Shown here: positions 7,011-14,187 of the stretch, piece after piece
Layout of the letters: each line of letters starts with the position of its first letter
How positions within the stretch are numbered: position 1 is the stretch's first letter
Source: an uncultured Haemophilus sp.
GTDB taxonomy: Bacteria; Pseudomonadota; Gammaproteobacteria; Enterobacterales; Pasteurellaceae
Direction of reading: 5' to 3'
Assembly (NCBI GenBank): GCA_902481695.1
Contig: CABSXY010000012.1
Coordinates: 1 to 17,390, forward strand
DNA length: 17,390 nt
Translations under genes and position numbers: made by a program
Notes under the pieces: generated by a model
Databases searched by the model: none
Seen by the model: the letters and a program-made list of their open reading frames with translations, nothing else
Told to the model about the DNA's origin: nothing

Positions 7011-7907
7011 TTAGATCCCCGCTGTTTCTTTAATGTATTTACGGCCTTTGACGGCGTATTCAAATGGGTTAGCGATGGCTGGGTCTTGTTCTGCCTCAAC
7101 TACCATCCAGCCTTTATAATTGTGTTTTTCAAGAATATCAAAAATTGGTCTGAAATCGATTACGCCATCACCTGGTACGGTGAATGTGCCTTTACGAACA
7201 CCTTCTAAAAAGCTAAGATCATTTGCTTTTACTTCAGCAACGACTTCATCACGCACATCTTTTAAATGTACATGGCAAATTCGGTCTATGTATTTCTCTA
7301 ATACGTCTAGCATCGCTTTTTGTGAGCCTTCAGAATAATAGATATGACCAGAATCAAATAGCAAATACACGTCATCGTTAACGACAGCCATATATTTATC
7401 AATTTCAGCTGGAGTTTGAATACCAGTGCCCATGTGATGATGCAGGCATACTTTCATGCCTTTTTCGGCGGCTAATTTGGCTAGTTCATTATAGCCCTCA
7501 GCAAGGAGCTGCCATTCTTCTTCAGTAAAAACAGTTTTTTCTTTAAAAACAGCTTTTGTTGTACCTTGGATACTACGGCTTTGTTCAGAACAGCCAATAA
7601 CCTTGGCTCCCATTGCATGAAGGAAGTCTCGATGTTTAATAAATTCTTTGATCGTTTCTTCTTTTTTGCCATCTACAAAAAAGGTACTAAACCAAGCATT
7701 ACAAATTTGAATTCCACGAACACTCAATTTGTGTTTTAGCACTTCTACATCACGCGGATATTTATTTCCGACTTCACATCCAGTAAAACCGGCCAGCGCC
7801 ATTTCACTAACACATTGTTCAAAGGTATTTTCTTTGCCAAGATCAGGCATGTCATCGTTAGTCCAACCAATTGGAGCGATACCTAATTTCACGTTTTCAG
7901 CTTTCAT
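7011..7907 (-). CDS. iolE: Inosose (2-keto-myo-inositol) dehydratase
   Basis: IolE removes water from 2-keto-myo-inositol to give 3D-(3,5/4)-trihydroxycyclohexane-1,2-dione, the second step of the pathway. The 298 residues match IolE (about 297), a metal-dependent TIM barrel of the AP endonuclease 2 superfamily. Motifs seen are APIGWTNDD (11-19), LHHHMGTGIQTP (155-166), FDSGH with Asp185 and His188, HVHLKDVR (212-219) and VVEAEQDP with Glu271/Glu273, which together supply the likely metal ligands. IolE is favoured over IolH/IolI by the N-terminal GWTND motif and by its place between iolD and iolG. AGAAGGA precedes the ATG. The gap to iolD is 40 bp and to iolG 2 bp. Confidence 0.94.
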   Translation of the reverse strand: MKAENVKLGIAPIGWTNDDMPDLGKENTFEQCVSEMALAGFTGCEVGNKYPRDVEVLKHKLSVRGIQICNAWFSTFFVDGKKEETIKEFIKHRDFLHAMGAKVIGCSEQSRSIQGTTKAVFKEKTVFTEEEWQLLAEGYNELAKLAAEKGMKVCLHHHMGTGIQTPAEIDKYMAVVNDDVYLLFDSGHIYYSEGSQKAMLDVLEKYIDRICHVHLKDVRDEVVAEVKANDLSFLEGVRKGTFTVPGDGVIDFRPIFDILEKHNYKGWMVVEAEQDPAIANPFEYAVKGRKYIKETAGI

Positions 7908-7947
7908 AGTTTTTCCTTCTCGAAAGAGTGGTTAAATTGGAGATAAA

Positions 7948-9894
7948 TCAATAGCGTCTCGCTTCGTTAATGTGTTTCACACTATTTTCATGAGCCTTAC
8001 GGATAGTCTCTTTTTCAGAAACCTCTGCTACGCCGACGTGCCACCAACTGCCGTAACCATGTATCATGGTTTTTGGTAGTACTTTGATATCAATTAAGGT
8101 GGAAACATTTTGTTTTTTAGCATCGGCTAAGGCTTCGTACAATTCTTCTTCTGTTGTGACTTTGTAGGTCTTACATCCGTAAGAAGCAGCGTTCATGGCA
8201 AAATCGACAGGTACGAATCCACCATCTAATTTGTTGGTTTGTGGATTTCTGAAACGGAATTCTGTTGCAAAGCTATCCATACCATTGCCGATTTGTAAGT
8301 TGTTAATACATCCGTTAGTCATATTGTCGAATAACACGACGTTAATTTTTTTATTTTCTTGTACGGATGTGACAAGTTCAGAATGAAGCATCATATAAGA
8401 ACCATCACCTAATAAGGCATAAACCTCTTTTTCTGGTTGAGCTAATTTAGCACCTAAAGCTGCATTGACTTCATAGCCCATACAAGAATAGCCATATTCT
8501 AAATGGTAGGTATTTTCACCTTTAGATTGCCACGCTCTTTGTAAGTCGCCAGGTAAGCTACCAGCCGCCCCTACAATGATATCGTTTTCACCTAAGGTCT
8601 CATTGAGAATGCCTAGAACACGGCTTTGTGTTAAGCAAGATTGAGTAAGCTTAATAAATTCCTCATAAACTTTTTCTCGATCCAAGGCATCATTCACTTC
8701 TGGGATGAAATCTTTTTCAGTGTAAGTCGCATGATAAATACGTTGTAATTCCTGTTTAAATTGCGCTTTAGCTTCACTAATTGAATTGCCCCATTGCGCA
8801 CGATAGCGATAACCTGTTGGAGATAGAAGTGCGGTGAGTTTTTTTAGCGTTTCTTTCGCATCAGCAACCACTTGAATACCATCTAATTTATAAGCATCAA
8901 AACGGGCAATGTTAATATTTAGGAATTTTACGTCTGGATTTTGGAAGATCCATTTAGAGGAAGTAGTGAAATCTGTATAGCGAGTACCAACACCGATAAT
9001 GAGGTCAGCCTCTTTGGCCAAGAGATTAGCGGCTAAACAACCTGTTTCACCGACACCGCCAACATTAAAACTGTGTTCAGAAACGACCGCACTTTTACCC
9101 GCTTGTGTTTCTGCAAAAGGAATATGGAATGTTTCTGCAAAGTGCTTGAGTTGTTCTGCGGCTTCTGAATAACGCACACCACCGCCACAAATAATTAATG
9201 GTTTTTTCGAACTCATAATAAGCTCAATGGCAGATTTCAACATTGGCTCAGTTGGTAGTGTTCTTTCAATTCTGTGAACCCGTTTTTGTAGAAAATATTC
9301 AGGGAAATCATAGGCTTCGGCTTGAACATCTTGCGGTAGGGCGAGAGTTACTGCACCGGTATCTGCCGGGTCAGTTAATACTCGCATAGCATTAATACAA
9401 GCAGTCATTAATTGTTCTGGGCGACTAACACGATCCCAATATTTGCTTACTGCTTTAAATGCATCATTTGTGCTAATGCTTAAGTCGTGAAATTGCTCAA
9501 TTTGTTGTAAAACAGGGTCTGGTTGGCGGGTTGCAAACACATCACCCGGTAAAAGAAGAAGTGGAATACGGTTAGCTGTTGCGGTTGCAGCTGCTGTAAT
9601 CATATTGGCCGCACCAGGCCCAACAGAAGAGGTGCACGCATAAATTTTTTTACGTAGATTTTGCTTTGCAAAACCAATGGCCACATGGGCCATACCTTGT
9701 TCATTACGCCCTTGACGAACGATGAGATTGCCACTGTCTTGTTCTAATGCTTGACCAATGCCTAATACGTTGCCATGTCCAAAAATACCAAAGATACCTT
9801 CAACAAATTTAGTGACTTTACCGTCAAACTCAATATATTGATTATCAAGGAATTTTATTAGCGCTTGTGCCACAGTTAGTCTTACAGTTTTCAT
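7948..9894 (-). CDS. iolD: 3D-(3,5/4)-trihydroxycyclohexane-1,2-dione hydrolase (ThDP-dependent)
   Basis: IolD hydrolyses the carbocyclic ring of the dione to 5-deoxyglucuronate, the ring-opening step of inositol breakdown. At 648 residues it has the three-domain layout of the acetohydroxyacid-synthase-like ThDP enzymes. The N-terminal pyrimidine-binding domain has FGHGNVLGIGQALE (38-51) and the cofactor-activating glutamate in RNEQGMAH (Glu65). The middle domain carries IIGVGTRYTDFTT. The C-terminal domain has the ThDP/Mg motif starting GDGS (496-499) and ending with Asn524. AGGAG lies 7 bp before the ATG. It is the first gene of the iolD-iolE-iolG operon, transcribed away from iolC out of a 309-bp regulatory region. 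It holds two uptake-signal cores in opposite orientation. Confidence 0.95.
   Translation of the reverse strand: MKTVRLTVAQALIKFLDNQYIEFDGKVTKFVEGIFGIFGHGNVLGIGQALEQDSGNLIVRQGRNEQGMAHVAIGFAKQNLRKKIYACTSSVGPGAANMITAAATATANRIPLLLLPGDVFATRQPDPVLQQIEQFHDLSISTNDAFKAVSKYWDRVSRPEQLMTACINAMRVLTDPADTGAVTLALPQDVQAEAYDFPEYFLQKRVHRIERTLPTEPMLKSAIELIMSSKKPLIICGGGVRYSEAAEQLKHFAETFHIPFAETQAGKSAVVSEHSFNVGGVGETGCLAANLLAKEADLIIGVGTRYTDFTTSSKWIFQNPDVKFLNINIARFDAYKLDGIQVVADAKETLKKLTALLSPTGYRYRAQWGNSISEAKAQFKQELQRIYHATYTEKDFIPEVNDALDREKVYEEFIKLTQSCLTQSRVLGILNETLGENDIIVGAAGSLPGDLQRAWQSKGENTYHLEYGYSCMGYEVNAALGAKLAQPEKEVYALLGDGSYMMLHSELVTSVQENKKINVVLFDNMTNGCINNLQIGNGMDSFATEFRFRNPQTNKLDGGFVPVDFAMNAASYGCKTYKVTTEEELYEALADAKKQNVSTLIDIKVLPKTMIHGYGSWWHVGVAEVSEKETIRKAHENSVKHINEARRY
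8827..8835 (+). repeat. Hin-type DNA uptake signal within iolD
   Basis: Exact AAGTGCGGT core followed by an AT-rich stretch (GAGTTTTTTTAG). Confidence 0.85.
9086..9094 (-). repeat. Hin-type DNA uptake signal within iolD, opposite orientation
   Basis: ACCGCACTT on the plus strand, that is AAGTGCGGT on the minus strand, 250 bp from the oppositely oriented copy at 8827. Confidence 0.85.
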
Positions 9895-9929
9895 TGTAAT
9901 CTCCTTTTAGGGTAACTTGCATTGGTACT

Positions 9930-9935
9930 AGTATA
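9930..9935 (-). promoter_or_regulatory. Candidate -10 element for iolD
   Basis: TATACT on the minus strand, about 35 bp before the iolD start codon. There is no good -35 hexamer 16-18 bp upstream (ATTTAA at best), consistent with a promoter needing an activator such as CRP. Confidence 0.45.
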
Positions 9936-9963
9936 TAAGCATTCTTCTAATTTTAAATATTTT

Positions 9964-9979
9964 TGAAATAAAAATTTCA
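9964..9979. promoter_or_regulatory. Candidate inositol-regulator operator 1 (TGAAA-N6-TTTCA)
   Basis: A perfect inverted repeat TGAAA-TAAAAA-TTTCA lies between the CRP-like site and the iolD -10. A second copy with the same half-sites lies near iolC. The layout resembles the GGAA-N6-TTCC repeats I recall for the RpiR-type IolR of Sinorhizobium. Assignment to an IolR here is an inference. Confidence 0.45.
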
Positions 9980-9983
9980 TTTT

Positions 9984-9999
9984 TGAGACATAGATCAAA
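9984..9999. promoter_or_regulatory. CRP-binding site candidate in the iolD-iolC intergenic region
   Basis: TGAGA-N6-TCAAA matches 8 of the 10 conserved bases of TGTGA-N6-TCACA, and the spacer contains the favourable TAGA. Its centre is about 69 bp upstream of the predicted iolD start, near the -71.5 position at which CRP can activate as a class I activator. Catabolite control of inositol genes is common in the family. Confidence 0.5.
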
Positions 10000-10142
10000 C
10001 TTTTTTTAACACGAGAATCCGATTTTATAAATGAAGGTTGGACAGTGTAGTAAACAGGATTGTTTTAGATGTAGTAGAACAGTTTTTAGATACTGATTTT
10101 GTGATTAATGTCTAAAAAATGAAATTTCGTTATTGCTTTTTT

Positions 10143-10158
10143 TGAAATATATGTTTCA
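10143..10158. promoter_or_regulatory. Candidate inositol-regulator operator 2, overlapping a possible iolC promoter
   Basis: TGAAA-TATATG-TTTCA has the same half-sites and spacer as the copy at 9964-9979. TTGAAA at 10142-10147 may itself be a -35 element with GTTAAT 17 bp downstream as the -10, in which case a bound repressor would block iolC transcription directly. Confidence 0.45.
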
Positions 10159-10203
10159 ATTTGTGTTAATGAAGCAACTTTATTAATTAGAAGGAATGGC
10201 ATT

Positions 10204-12114
10204 ATGAAAACGGTAGAAAAAACACTAGACCTCATTTGTCTCGGTCGCGTAGCTGTTGATCTTTATGCACAACAAATTGGTGCGAGATTAGAAGATGCAT
10301 CTTCTTTTTCTAAATATCTAGGTGGATCTTCAGGTAATGTTGCCTATGGAACTGCTGTGCAAGGTGTGAAATCCTCAATGCTAGCACGAGTTGGGGATGA
10401 GCATATGGGCCGTTTCTTGCGTGAAGAATTACAGCGTGTTGGCGTAGATACCAGTCATCTCATTACGGATAAAGAGCGCCTAACCGGACTTGTCATTTTA
10501 GGTATTAAAGATCAGGACACATTCCCATTAATTTTCTATCGTGAAAATTGTGCTGATATGGCTATTACAAAAGAAGACTTTGATGAAAGCTATATTGCCT
10601 CTGCTAGAGCATTAGCTATCACAGGGACGCATTTATCCCACCCGAAAACTAGGGAAGCAGTGTTAACTGCATTAGAGTATGCCGGTAGAAATAATACAAA
10701 ACGTTTGTTAGATATTGATTATCGCCCGGTATTATGGGGGCTAACTTCTCTTGGTGATGGTGAGACTCGCTTTATTGATTCTGAAGCGGTGACAAAATCG
10801 TTACAAGAAGTATTACATCATTTTGATGTACTCGTGGGTACCGAAGAAGAATTTCATATTGCTGGTGGTTCAACTGATACATTAACCGCACTTAAAAATG
10901 TACGTAAGTTCAGCCATGCTGTTTTGGTTTGTAAACGTGGCGCATTAGGTTGTTCAGTATTTGAAGGGGATATCCCTGATGATTTGGATAGCGGGTTAAA
11001 TGTTTATGGCGTGAGAGTGGAAGTACTGAACGTGCTTGGTGCAGGTGATGCATTCATGTCAGGACTCATTCGAGGTTACATTAATAATGAAGGTTGGGAA
11101 CAATCTTGTCGTTATGCAAATGCTTGTGGTGCATTAGTGGTATCTCGCCACGGTTGTGCTCCGGCAATGCCAACAAAAGCCGAGTTAGATAATTACTTAG
11201 CTCGCGCAGAATCAGTACCTCGTCCAGATCTAGATTCACAACTGAATCATTTACATCGAGTGACTACCCGAAAAGCAAAATGGGATAATTTATGTATCTT
11301 TGCTTTTGATCATCGCAAACAGTTAGTTGATCTTGCTGAGAAGTGTGGTGCAGATGTCAAACGAATTCCTAAATTGAAACAACTTCTCTTACAAGCAGCT
11401 GAAAGAACGGCACAAGAAGAGGGAATTTATGATGGACAAGCAGGAATTCTTGCCGATACTACTTTTGGCCAAGCCGCATTAAATGAAATTACGGGTAAAC
11501 ATTGGTGGATTGGCCGTCCAATTGAACTTCCTGCTTCTCGCCCATTACGTTTGGAATATGGTGATTTAGGTAGTCAATTAGCAAGCTGGCCACAAGAACA
11601 TGTGGTGAAATGTTTGGTCTTTTACCATCCGAAAGACAGTATTGAAATGAAAACAGAGCAAGATGCAACATTAAAACAAGTGTATCAAGCTTGCTGTCGA
11701 ACAGGACATGAATTGCTATTAGAAGTGATTTTACCTTCAGATATGGAGCAAAATGAAGAATACTATGCTGAAATTATTGCTCATTTCTATCATTTGAGCA
11801 TTAAACCAGATTGGTGGAAATTACCAGGTGTTTCAGCAAAAGCCTGGGCACATATTAGTGAAGTCATTCAAGCAAATGATCCATATTGCCGTGGAATCTT
11901 GATTTTAGGTTTGGATGCACCAGAAGAAAAATTCAAAGCAGTGTTTGATGCATCAGTCAATGAACCTTTAGTCAAAGGTTTTGCTGTAGGACGAACAATT
12001 TTCGGGCAACCATCAGGAGAGTGGTTAAGTGGAAAATTAACAGATGATGAGCTTATTGCTGAAGTGAGTGAAAGATACAGAAGACTTATTAAACTTTGGA
12101 AATCTCGTCAATAA
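10204..12114 (+). CDS. iolC: Bifunctional IolC: 5-dehydro-2-deoxygluconokinase fused to DUF2090 aldolase-like domain
   Basis: The N-terminal half (about 1-325) is a PfkB-family sugar kinase. It starts LICLGRVAVDLYAQQIG, has GGSSGNVAYG near residue 40, and ends with the catalytic LGAGDAF motif (Asp282). It should phosphorylate 5-dehydro-2-deoxygluconate using ATP. The C-terminal half (about 330-636) is a DUF2090 domain with FAFDHRKQL, VVKCLVFYHPKD and GFAVGRTIF, which resemble segments of class I (LacD-like) aldolases. Such fusions are annotated in other proteobacteria as also carrying the 5-dehydro-2-deoxyphosphogluconate aldolase step. That would explain why no iolJ is seen, but the second activity is known only by family. 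AGAAGGA precedes the ATG. The gene is a single transcription unit, divergent from iolD, with its own terminator. Confidence 0.93.
   Translation: MKTVEKTLDLICLGRVAVDLYAQQIGARLEDASSFSKYLGGSSGNVAYGTAVQGVKSSMLARVGDEHMGRFLREELQRVGVDTSHLITDKERLTGLVILGIKDQDTFPLIFYRENCADMAITKEDFDESYIASARALAITGTHLSHPKTREAVLTALEYAGRNNTKRLLDIDYRPVLWGLTSLGDGETRFIDSEAVTKSLQEVLHHFDVLVGTEEEFHIAGGSTDTLTALKNVRKFSHAVLVCKRGALGCSVFEGDIPDDLDSGLNVYGVRVEVLNVLGAGDAFMSGLIRGYINNEGWEQSCRYANACGALVVSRHGCAPAMPTKAELDNYLARAESVPRPDLDSQLNHLHRVTTRKAKWDNLCIFAFDHRKQLVDLAEKCGADVKRIPKLKQLLLQAAERTAQEEGIYDGQAGILADTTFGQAALNEITGKHWWIGRPIELPASRPLRLEYGDLGSQLASWPQEHVVKCLVFYHPKDSIEMKTEQDATLKQVYQACCRTGHELLLEVILPSDMEQNEEYYAEIIAHFYHLSIKPDWWKLPGVSAKAWAHISEVIQANDPYCRGILILGLDAPEEKFKAVFDASVNEPLVKGFAVGRTIFGQPSGEWLSGKLTDDELIAEVSERYRRLIKLWKSRQ
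10885..10893 (-). repeat. Hin-type DNA uptake signal within iolC
   Basis: ACCGCACTT on the plus strand, that is an exact AAGTGCGGT core on the minus strand, inside the kinase domain of iolC. Confidence 0.85.
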
Positions 12115-12124
12115 TTGTAAATTT

Positions 12125-12149
12125 AAAATGCCCCGTTTGGGGCATTTTT
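12125..12149 (+). terminator. Terminator after iolC, possibly bidirectional
   Basis: A 10-bp stem, AAAATGCCCC (12125-12134) with GGGGCATTTT (12139-12148), has a GTTT loop and runs into Ts. The other strand also ends the stem in TTTT, so it could stop minus-strand transcripts. Confidence 0.88.
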
Positions 12150-12150
12150 A

Positions 12151-12270
12151 TTATTTATCTGCTTTCACCTTGTTATCTAAGCCTTTTTTCTTCAATCCAT
12201 TGAGTTAGCCTTTCAAGTTTGCTAAAATTCGCGACACTTTTTGCGATAAAAAATAAAACGTAAAAAGTGA
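12151..12270 (-). pseudogene. Possible decayed 3' tail of an unknown gene
   Basis: On the minus strand one frame reads as protein-like sequence (IAKSVANFSKLERLTQWIEE) and stops shortly after the run of six As at 12184-12189. Removing one A would join it to a second frame reading GLDNKVKADK that stops at 12151, just before the iolC terminator. No start codon or 5' part is present, because the frame runs back into the riboswitch. I do not recognise the protein. It could be chance, so confidence is low. Confidence 0.28.
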
Positions 12271-12280
12271 GTTCGGAAGA

Positions 12281-12490
12281 AGGTAGCTGGAGAGTAGGGA
12301 ATTGCCCCTACGCCGACGAGGTAAAATCTTTCAGGCGCAATCGCAAGGTTGCAGGGACTGTTACTGGACGAACCCTTGGAGAGATCCATTGCATTTTATT
12401 GGTGTAAATGGACGCCGAAGGCGCAAAAGAGCGGTCGAATTTTCGATTGTTTTCCAAACGCTCAGGCAAAAGGACAGGGGCAAAAGACAA
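12281..12490 (+). ncRNA. Tandem glycine riboswitch (two gcvT-type aptamers)
   Basis: Aptamer 1 (about 12285-12372) begins GGAGAG at 12289 and has GCCGACGAGG, then TTTCAGGCGCAA and GGGACTG. Aptamer 2 (about 12375-12490) begins GGAGAG at 12378 and has the fully canonical GCCGAAGGCGCAA, CTCAGGCAAAAGGACAG. Aptamer 1 departs more from the consensus. The two GGAGAG strands and the short linker are typical of the cooperative tandem arrangement. It senses glycine and lies directly upstream of an AGCS-family symporter gene, a pairing known in other gamma-proteobacteria including Vibrio and Haemophilus. It is separated from iolC by that gene's terminator, so it has its own promoter, which I could not place with confidence. 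Confidence 0.93.
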
Positions 12491-12531
12491 TCCGTATTAT
12501 CAAAAATATTTCTATCGGGATTCTTCTTGTC

Positions 12532-12568
12532 TCCTTGTCGAGTTTATTTGTATTTTAAACGACGAGGA
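12532..12568 (+). promoter_or_regulatory. Ribosome-binding-site-sequestering stem (riboswitch expression platform)
   Basis: TCCTTGTCG (12532-12540) pairs with CGACGAGGA (12560-12568) in nine pairs including one G-U. This hides the GAGGA that is the ribosome-binding site of the start codon at 12576. The alternative pairing AGACAA (12485-12490) with TTGTCT (12527-12532) joins the end of aptamer 2 to the edge of this stem. Together they suggest translational control. Which state is ON with glycine cannot be read from sequence. Confidence 0.6.
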
Positions 12569-12575
12569 ATCATCA

Positions 12576-13946
12576 ATGTCATTACAGACAATCTTATCGG
12601 CTATTAGTAGCTTTGTATGGGGACCGCCCCTACTTATTCTTTTGTCCGGAACAGGACTTTATCTCACCCTTCGTTTAGGCTTTTTGCAAATTCGTTATTT
12701 GCCTCGTGCCTTGGGCTATTTATTTGCTCGTGGTGCAAATAAAGGCAAAGGGGACGTGTCTTCTTTTGCCGCACTTTGTACCGCATTAGCGGCAACCATA
12801 GGTACAGGGAATATCGTGGGGGTAGCGACCGCCGTGCAAGCGGGTGGACCTGGCGCGATTTTTTGGATGTGGCTAGTTGCATTATTAGGCATGGCAACCA
12901 AATATGCCGAATGTTTGCTTGCAGTGAAATATCGTGTGCGCGATAAATACGGTTTTATGGCTGGTGGACCAATGTATTACATCGAACGTGGTCTTGGTAT
13001 CAAATGGTTAGCGAAATTATTTGCGTTATTTGGGGTGTTGGTGGCCTTTTTCGGTATCGGTACTTTCCCTCAAGTGAATGCGATTACGCATGCGATGCAA
13101 GACACCTTTAATGTGCCTGTTGTGATTACTGCAACAGTGGTGACGGTATTGGTCGCTATGATTATTCTTGGTGGAGTAAGACGTATTGCGAGAGCCTCTG
13201 CCGTCATTGTGCCTTTTATGGCGCTGGGTTATGTGACGACCTCAATTATCATCTTAATCGTTAATTACGATAAATTACCTGCTGCAATTTCATTAATTAT
13301 TCAGAGTGCATTTAATCCTCAGGCAGCTTTAGGTGGTGCAGTTGGCTTTACCGTGATGAAAGCTATTCAATCGGGTGTGGCGCGCGGTATTTTTTCAAAT
13401 GAATCAGGTTTAGGAAGTGCGCCAATCGCAGCCGCAGCAGCGCAAACGAAAGAGCCCGTTCGCCAAGGTTTAATTTCGATGACGGGGACGTTTTTAGATA
13501 CCATCATCGTATGTACGATGACAGGCTTAGTGCTTGTGATTACAGGAGCATGGAGTAACCCAGAGCTTTCAGGTGCAAGTGTGACTAACTATGCTTTTGC
13601 ACAGGGATTAGGTACATCATTTGGTGCAACGATTGTAACAGTAGGATTATTATTCTTTGCTTTCACCACTATTTTAGGGTGGTGCTACTACGGTGAACGT
13701 TGTTTCCTTTACTTAGTCGGTATCCGTGGTATTAAATTGTATCGCTTTGTGTTTATTGTTCTAGTTGGAGCAGGCTCATTCCTCACCTTAGATTTAATCT
13801 GGATCTTAGCGGATATTGTGAATGGTTTAATGGCCTTCCCGAACTTAGTTGCATTAATTGGTTTACGTAAAGAGATTATTTCAGAAACCAAAGATTACTT
13901 TGAACGCTTAAAAGCGACGCAACATGATCAAGATGAATTAGCCTAA
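12576..13946 (+). CDS. Sodium:alanine/glycine symporter (AGCS family), glycine-riboswitch controlled
   Basis: This is a 456-residue inner-membrane symporter that takes up alanine or glycine with Na+. It has about ten to eleven hydrophobic segments and the family blocks ATIGTGNIVGVATAVQAGGP near residue 75 and GVARGIFSNESGLGSAP near residue 270. The start at 12576 is chosen because it follows GAGGAA by 7 bp and begins the conserved N-terminus. A longer frame opens at 12408 but lies inside riboswitch aptamer 2, so it is not coding. The riboswitch upstream argues that glycine is a physiological substrate and that expression responds to glycine. A terminator follows. The gene is unrelated to the inositol pathway. 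Confidence 0.94.
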   Translation: MSLQTILSAISSFVWGPPLLILLSGTGLYLTLRLGFLQIRYLPRALGYLFARGANKGKGDVSSFAALCTALAATIGTGNIVGVATAVQAGGPGAIFWMWLVALLGMATKYAECLLAVKYRVRDKYGFMAGGPMYYIERGLGIKWLAKLFALFGVLVAFFGIGTFPQVNAITHAMQDTFNVPVVITATVVTVLVAMIILGGVRRIARASAVIVPFMALGYVTTSIIILIVNYDKLPAAISLIIQSAFNPQAALGGAVGFTVMKAIQSGVARGIFSNESGLGSAPIAAAAAQTKEPVRQGLISMTGTFLDTIIVCTMTGLVLVITGAWSNPELSGASVTNYAFAQGLGTSFGATIVTVGLLFFAFTTILGWCYYGERCFLYLVGIRGIKLYRFVFIVLVGAGSFLTLDLIWILADIVNGLMAFPNLVALIGLRKEIISETKDYFERLKATQHDQDELA

Positions 13947-13963
13947 TTCATCTCATAAAAAGA

Positions 13964-13990
13964 AAAGGGAAGCAGAACGCTTCCCTTTGT
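13964..13990 (+). terminator. Terminator after the AGCS symporter gene
   Basis: A 10-bp perfect stem AAAGGGAAGC (13964-13973) with GCTTCCCTTT (13979-13988) has a 5-nt loop. The following T-run is short and interrupted (TTTGTTGTTT). Confidence 0.75.
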
Positions 13991-14100
13991 TGTTTACAGC
14001 TTTACATCATAACAAGTTTACACGGAAATGAAATCACATTTTTTCAGAAATTAGATCCCGATCATATTTTTGAACATTTGTTTTTTTATTTACCTAAAAG

Positions 14101-14165
14101 CACTTGAAAAAGTGGTTCAAGGTCGATATGTTGTTATTAAAGATGAACGGAACCGAAGGGTTCAT
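14101..14165 (+). promoter_or_regulatory. Structured leader region upstream of raiA
   Basis: Several short inverted repeats crowd the 90 bp before raiA: CACTT/AAGTG (14101-14105 with 14110-14114), TTGAA/TTCAA, GAACC/GGTTC (14150-14154 with 14159-14163) and the competing ATGAAC/GTTCAT (14143-14148 with 14160-14165). The last two cannot form together. I see no convincing promoter hexamers and no known riboswitch. Otherwise the stretch 13991-14187 holds nothing I can name. Confidence 0.3.
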
Positions 14166-14187
14166 TTAAGCAAAAGAGGTAAATGCT

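Noticed and set aside
12302..12575. Open frames through the riboswitch, including a 56-codon extension of the symporter
   Set aside because: The sequence there is explained by the two glycine aptamers and the ribosome-binding-site stem. The extension is not protein-like and the conserved symporter start is at 12576.
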